From: Luteitalea sp.
GTDB lineage: Bacteria > Acidobacteriota > Vicinamibacteria > Vicinamibacterales > Vicinamibacteraceae
Direction: 5' to 3'
NCBI GenBank assembly: GCA_009377605.1
Contig: WHTT01000006.1
Span: 1-64,000, forward strand
Length of the DNA: 64,000 bases
Shown here: one piece after another, positions 1 through 7,944 of the stretch
Numbering within the stretch: the first letter of the stretch is position 1
How the letters are laid out: the number at the start of each line of letters is the position of its first letter
Made by a program: the position numbers and the translations under genes
Notes under the pieces: model-generated
What the model was told of the DNA's origin: nothing
Seen by the model: only the letters and a program-made list of their open reading frames with translations
Database searches by the model: none

Positions 1-1
1 C

Positions 2-1213
2 ATCTTTTACGATCGCCCGGCCGGCCAGTTCTTCAACGACGCTAGTGCGGGACTGCCGCTCTTCGGCACGGCCACCGTCAGTCGACAAACCGCTCCGGCG
101 GTGCCCGTCTTCGGGTTGAGCAGCACTACGGAATCGCCGTTCGACTTCCCGGCGATCCCGAACTTGCAGACCGGGCTGGACGAACGCAACGGCCTGATCG
201 GCGCGCCCGCGGCCATCGACATCTGGGACCCGGATCTCGAAACGCAGTATTCGATGAACTGGTTCCTCGGCGTGCAGCAACAGCTCGGCGGCGATTGGGT
301 AGTCGAGGTCAACTACAACGGTTCGGTGGGCCGCCACTTATATCAAGCGTTTGATGTCAATCGGTTCAGCGGCGACGTGATCGACGGACAGTTGGATCGG
401 CTGAACCCCAGCTTCGCGGGCATCAATTACGGGCAAGCGAATGGGAAGTCTTCCTATCACGGCGGCAACGTGACCGTCACGAAGCGCCTCTCCCACGGGC
501 TCCATTTCCAGAGCGCCTACACCGTCGGCAAGGCAATCGACACGGCCAGCAGCTTTGGCGGCAACTTACCGATGGTCGATGCGGGCAATCTCGAGCTCAA
601 TCGCGGCCTGGCGAACTTCGATATCCGTCAGAAGCTGGCAATGAGCATCATTTATGAAGTCCCCAACCTGGCGCAATCCGGCCCGTTGCGCGCCATCTTC
701 GGCGACTGGCAGGTCGGAGCGGTGACCATCCTCCAAAGCGGCTCCCCCTTCTCGGTGTTCTGCACCGATCCGTTCGATCCGGTTGTCAATGCCCGCGGCG
801 AGGTGATTGGCAACAGCGGCTGCGACTACAACGCCGACGGGTTCAACAATGACTTTCCCGACGCGCCGGCGTTCGGGAATTCACTTCCCAACTCCGACAG
901 AGCGGCCTTCTTGAGCGGGGTCTTCACGCGGGCGGACTTCCCGCAGCCGGCGCTCGGCTCACCCGGAAATCTGGGTCGCAATGTCTTCATCGGGCCTGGG
1001 TTCGCCAACACCGACCTCAACCTGACGAAGCGAATTCCGGCGCCCTTCTTGGGCAACGCCGGCCGCATCGACTTCCGGGCCGAGCTCTTCAATCTCTTCA
1101 ACCGCGTCAATCTGCAGAATCCGGACGACAACCTCAGTAGCTCGACGTTCGGCCGCTCGACAGCGGCATTTGGGGTGCGTAACATCCAGTTCGGTCTGAA
1201 GATTAGCTTTTGA
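2..1213 (+). CDS. TonB-dependent receptor, C-terminal part (5' end outside window)
   Basis: The frame is open from base 2, so only the last ~404 residues of an outer-membrane beta-barrel are present and the start lies upstream. The visible part is the distal barrel: alternating aromatic and polar strands, the segment FRAELFNLFNRVN near the end, and a terminal stretch closing on Phe (GLKISF), the usual recognition signature for barrel assembly. The FN-(L/M)-FN-type segment recurs near the end of two of the three complete receptors in this window (starts 11042 and 28880) and loosely in the third, so they belong to one family, the carboxypeptidase-regulatory-domain TonB receptors common in Acidobacteria. 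The substrate cannot be told from this fragment. A CRTAC1-type gene follows on the same strand after 140 bases. Confidence 0.88.
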   Translation: MFYDRPAGQFFNDASAGLPLFGTATVSRQTAPAVPVFGLSSTTESPFDFPAIPNLQTGLDERNGLIGAPAAIDIWDPDLETQYSMNWFLGVQQQLGGDWVVEVNYNGSVGRHLYQAFDVNRFSGDVIDGQLDRLNPSFAGINYGQANGKSSYHGGNVTVTKRLSHGLHFQSAYTVGKAIDTASSFGGNLPMVDAGNLELNRGLANFDIRQKLAMSIIYEVPNLAQSGPLRAIFGDWQVGAVTILQSGSPFSVFCTDPFDPVVNARGEVIGNSGCDYNADGFNNDFPDAPAFGNSLPNSDRAAFLSGVFTRADFPQPALGSPGNLGRNVFIGPGFANTDLNLTKRIPAPFLGNAGRIDFRAELFNLFNRVNLQNPDDNLSSSTFGRSTAAFGVRNIQFGLKISF

Positions 1214-1226
1214 CGCGAGGTCGGAG

Positions 1227-1302
1227 GCGCCCGACCTAAAGGTCGGGCCTACATTTAGATCACTGATCAGACGGGTGTAGGCCCGACCTTTAGGTCGGGC
1301 GC
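1227..1302. repeat. Inverted pair of a palindromic intergenic repeat (REP-like)
   Basis: Two 26-base arms, 1227-1252 and 1277-1302, are perfect reverse complements, and each arm is itself a hairpin with core CCCGACCTAAAGGTCGGG. The whole can fold as one long stem with a 24-base loop or as two hairpins. A third copy with one substitution lies at 55905-55930. The pair begins 13 bases after the receptor stop codon, so it may also act as a transcription terminator or mRNA stabiliser, although no T-run follows. Confidence 0.85.
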
Positions 1303-1353
1303 TTCCGTTTCTGCCACGAACCAACGATCTTTTGACCCCGTCGAGCGCAATCG

Positions 1354-3123
1354 ATGTCGTCGCGTTTTCGCTGTCTACTGTTCACCGTCGTCTTCGTCGG
1401 CGCGGCGGGCCTGCCGGCGTTGGGCCAAGGCATGGCCACGTCGGGCCGTGCCGTCCCCTCGGGCGTGGTCGTCGACGCGACCGACTCGCCGTTCGACGTT
1501 CGGTTCGTCGACATCGCGGTCGAGGCCGGTTTGACCGCGCGCAATGTTTCTGGAAATCCCTCGCGCAAGCAATACATCGTGGAGGCTGTTGGCAACGGCG
1601 TCGCGTTGTTCGATTACGACAACGACGGGCGCCTCGACATCTTTCTCGCCAACGGCTCGACGCTGGACAACTCGGTTGACGCAGCCGCGGAAACGCATCG
1701 CCTCTACCGCAACCTCGGGAATCTTCGCTTCCAGGACGTCACGCACGCGGCCGGCTTGGAGCGGACTGGCTGGGGCCAAGGGGCCTGCGTCGGCGACTAC
1801 GACAACGATGGCTGGCGCGATCTGTTCGTCACGTTCTGGGGACAGAGCGTCCTGTACCGCAATGACGGCGACGGCACGTTCACCGACATTACAACGACCG
1901 CAGGGCTCTCGTCGGAAGGCGTCCGCTGGGACACCGGCTGCACGTTCATCGATTACGACGTCGACGGAGACCTGGACCTTGCTGTCAGCGGCTATGTTGA
2001 TTTCGACCTGGACGAAGTGCCCTCGCCTGGCAGCGGAGGCTACTGCCGCTGGAAGGGGCTGCCAGTGATGTGTGGACCCCGCGGTCTGCCGCCTGGGCGC
2101 AACCTCCTCCTTCAGAACGACGGACGAGGCCATTTCCGGGACGTATCCAAGGCGAGCGGCATCGGCGAGCAGAAGCGCTGCTACGGGTTCACGGTGCTCG
2201 CTTCCGATCTCGACAACGACGCCTTTCCTGATCTGTACGTCGCGTGTGACTCCACACCCAGCTTGTTCTATCGAAATCTCGGCGACGGCTCCTTCGAAGA
2301 GATCGGCGTGCTGGCCGGCGTCGCCCTCAACGAGAATGGCCAGGAACAGGCAGGCATGGGTGTTGCGACCGCCGACGTGGACGAGGACGGCTTCGTCGAC
2401 ATCGTCAAGACCAACTTCAGCGACGATACGCCGAATCTCTATCACAACGACGGCAACGCCACGTTTTCCGACCAGGTCTACGTGTCAGGGCTCGGCATCC
2501 ATACGCAGTACTTGGGGTGGGGCGCGCACCTGTTCGATGCGGATCATGACGGGCGGCGCGACATCCTCTTGGTAAACGGACATGTCTACCCCGAGGTCGA
2601 TAATGCCGGTCTTGCGGTGACCTATCGTCAGAAGCGGCTGCTCTATCAGAACGTCCGCGGGCGCTTCGCCGACGTCTCTGACAAGGCAGGTCCAGGAATC
2701 GCAACGGCAGCCTGGTCCTCCCGCGGCTCCGCGGTGGGAGATCTCGATAACGACGGATCTCTCGAAGTCGTCATCAACAACATGAGCGAGAGGCCCAGCC
2801 TGCTGAAGAACCAGGGGAAGCCAAAGAACTGGTTGATGGTTCGGCTGGTCGGCACTCGGGCCAATCGCGACGCACTCGGGGCCCGCGCATACGTGGTCAC
2901 CGCAGAGGGACGAATCTCCGGCGAGGTTCAGGGTGGGTCGGGATATCTCTCGCAGAGCGACTCACGACTCCATTTCGGCTTGGGCGGCGCCGAACGCTGC
3001 GAGCGAATCGAGGTGCTGTGGCCGGGCGGCGAGCGCGAAGTGTTCGAGGGATCGAAGGCGAATCGCCTCGTCGTGTTGAAGCAGGGCGAGGGCGAGCCGG
3101 CCGGTCCGTCAAAGTCGCGCTGA
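1354..3123 (+). CDS. CRTAC1-family FG-GAP/VCBS repeat protein with ASPIC/UnbV C-terminus
   Basis: 589 residues. An N-terminal hydrophobic segment ending near LPALGQG looks like a Sec signal peptide. About seven FG-GAP/VCBS repeats follow, each with the calcium-binding-like DxDxDG pattern (FDYDNDGRLDIF, GDYDNDGWRDLF, IDYDVDGDLDLA, SDLDNDAFPDLY, ADVDEDGFVDIV, FDADHDGRRDIL, GDLDNDGSLEVV). The last ~90 residues (NWLMVRLVGTRANRDALGA through RIEVLWPGGE) are the ASPIC/UnbV domain. Such proteins are exported beta-propellers of uncertain function, typically encoded beside TonB receptors and TPR proteins in Acidobacteria, as here. No strong Shine-Dalgarno sequence precedes the ATG. Binding or adhesion is an inference from the fold. 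Confidence 0.9.
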   Translation: MSSRFRCLLFTVVFVGAAGLPALGQGMATSGRAVPSGVVVDATDSPFDVRFVDIAVEAGLTARNVSGNPSRKQYIVEAVGNGVALFDYDNDGRLDIFLANGSTLDNSVDAAAETHRLYRNLGNLRFQDVTHAAGLERTGWGQGACVGDYDNDGWRDLFVTFWGQSVLYRNDGDGTFTDITTTAGLSSEGVRWDTGCTFIDYDVDGDLDLAVSGYVDFDLDEVPSPGSGGYCRWKGLPVMCGPRGLPPGRNLLLQNDGRGHFRDVSKASGIGEQKRCYGFTVLASDLDNDAFPDLYVACDSTPSLFYRNLGDGSFEEIGVLAGVALNENGQEQAGMGVATADVDEDGFVDIVKTNFSDDTPNLYHNDGNATFSDQVYVSGLGIHTQYLGWGAHLFDADHDGRRDILLVNGHVYPEVDNAGLAVTYRQKRLLYQNVRGRFADVSDKAGPGIATAAWSSRGSAVGDLDNDGSLEVVINNMSERPSLLKNQGKPKNWLMVRLVGTRANRDALGARAYVVTAEGRISGEVQGGSGYLSQSDSRLHFGLGGAERCERIEVLWPGGEREVFEGSKANRLVVLKQGEGEPAGPSKSR

Positions 3124-3152
3124 GCCGCAGGCTCGAAGGGTGGGTCGCAGGT

Positions 3153-3480
3153 TCAGCGGAGGGTAGCCAGCGCGTGTGTCGCCTCGGCGACCAGGCGCGA
3201 GTCGGCTGTGGCGGAGCCCACCAGCGCCGTCAGCCCGGCTTCAATCAGCGAACGGGCCTCGGCGGTACGCCCTTGGGCCACGCGACACAGGCCAGCGCAA
3301 CGCGCGCCTGGTTGGTGAGGTCGCTGCGTGAGGCGCTCACCAGTGTGGCCCTGACGGGCGTGATTGACACACGCCAAGTCGAGACGCTGCTCGGCGGGAG
3401 ATGCGAGTCTCTGTGCGCCAACGGCGTGCAAGCCGGGGCTCGTTGCAAGCCGTGCGACGACGGCGTCGCCGCCTGCCTGA
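3153..3480 (-). pseudogene. Possible decayed TPR-type protein, C-terminal remnant
   Basis: On the minus strand a short frame ends AQGRTAEARSLIEAGLTAL followed by an alanine-rich helix and a stop, which reads like the last TPR helices of a longer protein. Matching upstream sequence (LTNQARVALACVA) lies in a different frame, so at least one frameshift would be needed to join them. No start or complete domain is present. The 3124-3818 interval otherwise holds no gene I can support. This is a weak call: a similar run of alanine-rich codons could arise by chance in GC-rich DNA. Confidence 0.3.
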
Positions 3481-3807
3481 GCATCCGCTACGTAAAGTAC
3501 CGCATTTCAGAATTATTGTGACGTATCTTTACGACCGTCAGGTGCGCGGAGGTGTGCGGCGGAATGTCGCGAGGGGCTGCAGCGCCGGTATGCGCGTGAT
3601 GCGCCAACGGTGCCGGCCCGCGTGAAGAAAGCGCTTGACAACGATTCGCCACCCGTGCGCGTTTTTGTGCCGTCCCGCGTGAGAATGGTCCGTTACGCAG
3701 GCGACGTTGGCCGAGAAGCCGCGTTTGCACGCAACTTTGATTAAAAAGAAGGATCGGTCAGTTTGCGTGCGATCGAGGGCCGTTCTGCGCTTAGAAAATC
3801 GCGTCCG

Positions 3808-3821
3808 TATAATGGGATATG
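3808..3821 (+). promoter_or_regulatory. -10 box directly before the HNH gene start (leaderless candidate)
   Basis: A perfect TATAAT lies at 3808-3813 and the ATG of the HNH gene begins at 3819, so transcription should start at or within a base or two of the ATG. No Shine-Dalgarno sequence and no convincing -35 hexamer are seen. The bases before it (3481-3807) are AT-richer than the surroundings and hold no gene I can support. Confidence 0.5.
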
Positions 3822-5099
3822 GCGACGCTATTTTCCCCGTTTAATCAGCTCTCTGACTCCGATCTCCTCCGCGAGGTCACGCGCCTCGCTGCCCGTGAAC
3901 GTGAGGCCACCGCGCGCCTCGTCGGCTCCCTCGCCGAACTCGATCCGCGACGTCTGTATCTCCGCGAAGGCTGTGCCTCGCTCTTTGCGTACTGCGTTCG
4001 CGTGTTGCACCTCGCGGAGCACGCCGCGTACGACCGCATCGAGGTCGCCCGCGCGGCGCGCCGCTTCCCCGCCATTCTCGGGCACCTGGCGGCGGGCGCG
4101 GTCACGCTGACCACGATTCGCCTGCTGGCCCCGCACTTGACCACCGAGAACCAGGCCGCGGTGCTGGCCGAGGCCCAGCACCGCACGCGCCGCGAGGTCG
4201 AACAGATCGTGGCCCGACTGCAGCCGCGCCCCGATGTGCCAAGCACAGTCCGGAAACTGCCCACGCCAACGGCCCCACACCCTAACACGCCGACGGCCGA
4301 GAGCAGCTCGCTCACCGCGGCACGAGCGAACGCTGACGCCGCGCCGCCGTGCGCCACGCCGGCCTCGTCTGCCGCAGCCCCGCCACCGCCCGCCCCGGCC
4401 CCGACACCGACACGTCCTACGGTGGTCGCCCCGCTGGCCCCCACGCGCTATAAGGTGTCGTTCACGATCAGCGCAGAGACGTATGCCAAGCTGCAGGAGG
4501 CGCAGGCGCTTCTTCGGCACGTCATCCCGAGCGGCGACCCTGCGCTGATCTTCGATCGCGCGCTCACGCTGCTCGTCGCTCAGTGTGCGCGGACGAAGCA
4601 CGCGGCCACGACCACGCCCAGGCCCCGTCGCGCCTCGACGGCGGTTGGCCCGGCCGTCGACCATCCTCGAGGGACCTCCGCGCGGGTCGACGGCGCTACG
4701 GCCGGTGCGACGGTCGTGCGGTCGCGGCATATCCCGGCCGAGGTGAAGCGCCAGGTCTGGGCGCGCGATGGTGGCCGGTGCGCGTTTGTGAGCCCTAGCG
4801 GCCGGCGGTGCGCAGAACGCGGGTTCCTCGAGTTCCATCACCTGGTGCCGTATGCGAAGGATGGTGAGCCGGCCGTCGAGAATCTGCAGCTTCGCTGTCG
4901 TCAGCACAATCGCTATGAAGCCGAGCGCGACTTCAGCCCCTGGCCGACGTCTGTCCGAGAGACGGCACCGATCTTTGGCGTGCCGCCGCCGGCGACTTGG
5001 TTTGAAACGAGTGTGGCGCAACTCTTGTGCCACGCCGCCGGGCCACCCCGGATGGAAGCGTCACACGCACGTGATCCCACCGTGCGCGCCTCACCCTAA
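3819..5099 (+). CDS. HNH endonuclease domain protein (DUF222/13E12-like architecture)
   Basis: 426 residues in three parts. An N-terminal helical region (about 1-130) resembles the DUF222/13E12-like segment that precedes many HNH domains. A low-complexity linker rich in Pro, Ala and Thr (about 135-205) follows. The C-terminal HNH nuclease domain (about 305-370) shows VWARDGGRCAFV, then FLEFHHLVPYAKDG, then ENLQLRCRQHNRYE, giving the His-Asn-His set; the two zinc-type cysteines are in GGRCAF and GRRCAE. The protein is probably a DNA-cleaving enzyme of unknown role; such genes occur in many divergent copies in Acidobacteria and Actinobacteria. It stands alone, with its start set by a -10 box immediately upstream. 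The linker is compositionally odd compared with the neighbours. Confidence 0.82.
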   Translation: MATLFSPFNQLSDSDLLREVTRLAAREREATARLVGSLAELDPRRLYLREGCASLFAYCVRVLHLAEHAAYDRIEVARAARRFPAILGHLAAGAVTLTTIRLLAPHLTTENQAAVLAEAQHRTRREVEQIVARLQPRPDVPSTVRKLPTPTAPHPNTPTAESSSLTAARANADAAPPCATPASSAAAPPPPAPAPTPTRPTVVAPLAPTRYKVSFTISAETYAKLQEAQALLRHVIPSGDPALIFDRALTLLVAQCARTKHAATTTPRPRRASTAVGPAVDHPRGTSARVDGATAGATVVRSRHIPAEVKRQVWARDGGRCAFVSPSGRRCAERGFLEFHHLVPYAKDGEPAVENLQLRCRQHNRYEAERDFSPWPTSVRETAPIFGVPPPATWFETSVAQLLCHAAGPPRMEASHARDPTVRASP

Positions 5100-5493
5100 G
5101 GGCGCACGAACGTTGGCTCATGCTTAGACGACGAAACACCTCCGCGCTAAAGCAGCAACAGGGCGTGAGCGGCTGGTCCCTCTGTGGAACCAGCTCGCCG
5201 CTTTCGCCGCCCTGCGGGATCGCCGACCGCTGCCCGTCACCCGTTGAACGGAAGCTCGCTGACCCACGACTAAAGAGGGTGAACGACCTCTGAGCCAGCG
5301 TTCGCTCAGGAGGCTGGCGACCTTTTACGCTGGCACGTACTCCTCACCAGGAAACAACGCTCGCTGAGTCAGCAGAGAACAGGCACGTTCGATCATGAGA
5401 CGACGCATGCAGTCTCCTTACGTGTGGTGGGCGTCTATCGCACGGCGTTGCTCCTGACACGCTCGGCAGCTAGACGGCCACCCTCGCGGATCA
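5100..5493. other. Non-coding interval with imperfect inverted repeats
   Basis: No gene is supported here. A CAGGGCG/CGCCCTG pair (5159-5165 and 5208-5214) encloses a second imperfect stem, GCTGGTCCC with GGAACCAGC, so the stretch after the HNH gene can fold as a large stem-loop. The left copy of a 44-base direct repeat lies at 5341-5384. Confidence 0.5.
5341..5384. repeat. 44-base direct repeat, left copy
   Basis: Begins TCCTCACCAGGAAACAACGC and ends AGAGAACAGGC. An identical copy except for one base (G to C at position 34) lies at 6149-6192 in the same orientation. The pair brackets a truncated DoxX-like gene. No transposase is nearby, so it is not an ordinary insertion sequence. Confidence 0.8.
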
Positions 5494-6066
5494 CTACGAA
5501 GGTACGTAGGATCTTGGTCGTCGTGCGTTCGGGGCCTCGGTGTGCGCCGTTGTTTCAGGTAGGTTCGGCCACCGATAGTGCGGGCGGCGCCAGTCGACCG
5601 CGGACCAGATCATCGTCGCAACAACAGTCAGCACCAGATAGCAGAAGAGCAGGACCCAGTCAGAGGTTTTGTCGCCGCTGCCGCTCGGAAAATAGGTGAT
5701 AGGGGAGCGCAGATTCAGGATGTGGGCGCCGACCCACGGCACGATCTGCTGCCACATCGTCATGTACCCACGCACGAGCGACGACAGGCCCGGGACGAGT
5801 GCGGGCGACACGTTTGCCAACGTCACCGTGTTGTAGAGCGTGAGGTAGATGAACCCGAAGCGGAAGGCGACGGCCAGGGCGCGCGACCACGCTGTGGTAT
5901 TCAAGCCCTTCGGAAATGCGGATGCACCGCCGCCAGGCGTCGGCGCCGGTTTCGATCCCGCCAGTGGTGCCGACCAAGAGTGCGCGCGCGGCGTCGCGGG
6001 CGACGCTGCAGCTGGCGTGGCGCCGACATCAGGAGTGGAACTGCCGTTCGTGCCCAGGGAGCTCAT
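5494..6066 (-). pseudogene. DoxX-like membrane protein, 5' fragment
   Basis: The start is taken at the ATG at 6066, which has GAGAGAGG seven bases upstream; an in-frame extension to 6198 runs through repeat sequence and is not credible. After ~50 low-complexity residues comes the first membrane segment FRFGFIYLTLYNTVTL, then WQQIVPWVGAHILN, then a second hydrophobic helix (LLFCYLVLTVVATMIW) and VDWRRPHYRW. This is the N-terminal part of the acidobacterial DoxX-like family, in which further helices should follow. Here the frame leaves the family after about residue 170 and stops 20 residues later, so the 3' half is missing. The fragment lies between two 44-base direct repeats. It is probably non-functional; a genuine two-helix protein is the alternative. 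Confidence 0.6.
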
Positions 6067-6148
6067 GTGTAGCCTCTCTCTTCGAGCGCGCCGACAGCGA
6101 CTCCCGTGGGGCGGAGGGAAGCCCGCGCCGTTTGTGCCTCGCAAGCGC

Positions 6149-6192
6149 TCCTCACCAGGAAACAACGCTCGCTGAGTCACCAGAGAACAGGC
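6149..6192. repeat. 44-base direct repeat, right copy
   Basis: Same sequence and orientation as 5341-5384 with one mismatch. It lies immediately upstream of the DoxX-like fragment (which reads on the minus strand) and downstream of the TPR gene stop at 6234. Confidence 0.8.
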
Positions 6193-6233
6193 TGCCAAGA
6201 ACGCGTTCGGTTAACGACGAATTCATAAACTCG

Positions 6234-7832
6234 TCACCGAACGGCATCGCTGTCGGCCCGGAGCGCAGCATCGAGCAACCGCCGCGCCGCAGCATCATCA
6301 GGAGCCCAAAGCAGCACGGCTCGGGCATGCCGAGCGGCCTCACGTGACCCGCCGGCATCGAGCAGCGCCTCCGCCAGGCGAAGGCGTGCGGGTGTGAAGC
6401 TGGGCGCGACGCTCGCGGCGAGTCGAAGCTCTTCGAGCGCCTGCGCATCTTGGCCCTGATCCTCGAGCAGCAGGGCAGCCTCATAGTGTGCCTGCGCGTT
6501 GCTTGGGTCCAGCTCTATGGCGCGCTGCAGCGCGGCAGCCGCGTCTTGGGGGTCGCCGCCGGATTTTCGAATGGCTCGGCCCAGCAGTAGATGCGTATCC
6601 GCCGCGTTCGGGCTCATCGAGACCGCCTTGCGCAGTTGACCAAGTGCATTGTCAACGTCGCCCCGCTCCAGGTGTTGTGCCGCCGACTGCGTCAGGATCA
6701 TGGCGCGGCCCACGCGAGCCTCCTCATCCCTCAGTGCCTCGGCCTGGCGCGCCGACCGCATCGCTTGGTCGCGCTTTCCCAGTCTGTAGTACGCCTGAGC
6801 GAGCGTGCGGTGAGCCTTGATAAGCTTTGGATTCGCCTCGATCGCCCGCTGCAGATGCATGAGGGCCTCGTCGACGGCACCCAACGTGAGAAGCACCACG
6901 CCCAGCATGTTGTGCGCCTCGGGGTCGTCTGGATCGCGCTCGACCGCCACACGCAGCTCGCGCGCCGCAGCCTTCGCGTCGCCGCTTCGCTGCAGCGCCA
7001 CGCCCAGGGCACGTCGGGCACGCGCCTCGTCTGGACGCAACCGAAGCGCGTCGCCAAGTGCTTTCGCCGCGTCGGAAAGCCGTCCCGCCTGCGCCAAGGC
7101 GAGGCCGAGATTGTAATGCGCATCCGGATTGGCCGGATCGAGGCGGACAGCAGCGCCGAGCGTCTCGACGGCCGCCTTCAGATCCGGTTTCTCCGCATAG
7201 GCGATGCCGAGCGCGAGCGCCGCCGATGGATCGTTCGGCTGCAGCTCGTGCGCGGTTCGCAGCGAGGTGATCGCCGCCGCTGGATCGCGGGACTGGAGCA
7301 GCAGACCGAGGTTGTAGCGCGCTTCGGCGAACGTCGGCTCGCGCTCAATCACGTCGCGCAGCAGGCGGATCGCCCCTTCCGTGTCGCCCTGTTTGCGCAG
7401 CACCCCGCTCAAGAGATAGCGCGCTGGCGTCAAATCAGCGTCGAGCCGTAGCGCTTCCTCGAAACCGGCGATCGCGTCGCTCGTGCGTCCCAAACGATCC
7501 TGGGCGAGGCCGAGGTGATAGTGCGCCTCCGCCGACGCCGGGTTCAGCGCGACGGCCTTTCGAAAGTGCGCCTCGGCGTCGGCGACGCGTCCTGTCTCTG
7601 CCAGAATGACGCCGAGATTGTCATGGGAAACAGCGTCGTTCGGATCGAGCCGAATCGCCTCTTCAACATGAGGCAGCGCGGCTCGAAGATCTCCGCGCTT
7701 CAAGAGCTCGACGGCGCGGTTGCGATGCGTTTCAGCAGCGGTGCGCCGCTCGCCTCGCTCGGTCCGTTGTTGAGCGAGCGCGGCGGGCGGGACCAGCGCT
7801 GCGAGCACCATCGCCACGAGCATTGTCTTCAC
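6234..7832 (-). CDS. Exported TPR-repeat protein
   Basis: 532 residues from a GTG at 7832 (an ATG at 7823 is the alternative; the open frame extends further upstream, but only through repeat DNA and without protein-like sequence). A signal peptide (MLVAMVLAALVPPAALAQ) is followed by a near-continuous array of about 13 tetratricopeptide repeats with the usual pattern, for example AHYNLGLALAQAGRLSDA and AHNMLGVVLLTLGAVDEA. TPR solenoids bind other proteins; the partner is unknown. It is the last gene of a minus-strand set (TPR, CRTAC1, TPR) that is divergent from the TonB receptor and sulfatase at 11-16 kb. The gap to the preceding gene is only ~55 bases and holds a palindrome. Confidence 0.85.
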   Translation of the reverse strand: MKTMLVAMVLAALVPPAALAQQRTERGERRTAAETHRNRAVELLKRGDLRAALPHVEEAIRLDPNDAVSHDNLGVILAETGRVADAEAHFRKAVALNPASAEAHYHLGLAQDRLGRTSDAIAGFEEALRLDADLTPARYLLSGVLRKQGDTEGAIRLLRDVIEREPTFAEARYNLGLLLQSRDPAAAITSLRTAHELQPNDPSAALALGIAYAEKPDLKAAVETLGAAVRLDPANPDAHYNLGLALAQAGRLSDAAKALGDALRLRPDEARARRALGVALQRSGDAKAAARELRVAVERDPDDPEAHNMLGVVLLTLGAVDEALMHLQRAIEANPKLIKAHRTLAQAYYRLGKRDQAMRSARQAEALRDEEARVGRAMILTQSAAQHLERGDVDNALGQLRKAVSMSPNAADTHLLLGRAIRKSGGDPQDAAAALQRAIELDPSNAQAHYEAALLLEDQGQDAQALEELRLAASVAPSFTPARLRLAEALLDAGGSREAARHARAVLLWAPDDAAARRLLDAALRADSDAVR

Positions 7833-7855
7833 GTGCACCAGCGCTTCTGTGTGTC

Positions 7856-7944
7856 GGACGGCTCGGCGAGCCGTCCCTACCTTCCCGTCATTGGTAGGGC
7901 GCGTTCGCCGAACGCGGCGTGGGTCGCACGCCTCGGCGAGGCGT
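7856..7944. repeat. Cluster of three perfect palindromes (REP-like)
   Basis: Three hairpins with a one-base centre: GGACGGCTCG/CGAGCCGTCC at 7856-7876, GCGTTCG/CGAACGC at 7901-7915 and ACGCCTCG/CGAGGCGT at 7928-7944. All share a TCG-S-CGA core, so they look like variants of one repeat family. The last two lie inside the 3' end of the CRTAC1 reading frame and encode its odd C-terminal tail. Confidence 0.7.

Noticed and set aside
3828-5033. A 401-codon minus-strand open frame opposite the HNH gene
   Set aside because: Low-complexity Arg/Gly product with no family features; the plus-strand frame has complete HNH motifs.
5341-6192. Insertion sequence bounded by the 44-base direct repeats
   Set aside because: No transposase, no terminal inverted repeats and no short target duplication; the enclosed sequence is a host-type gene fragment.
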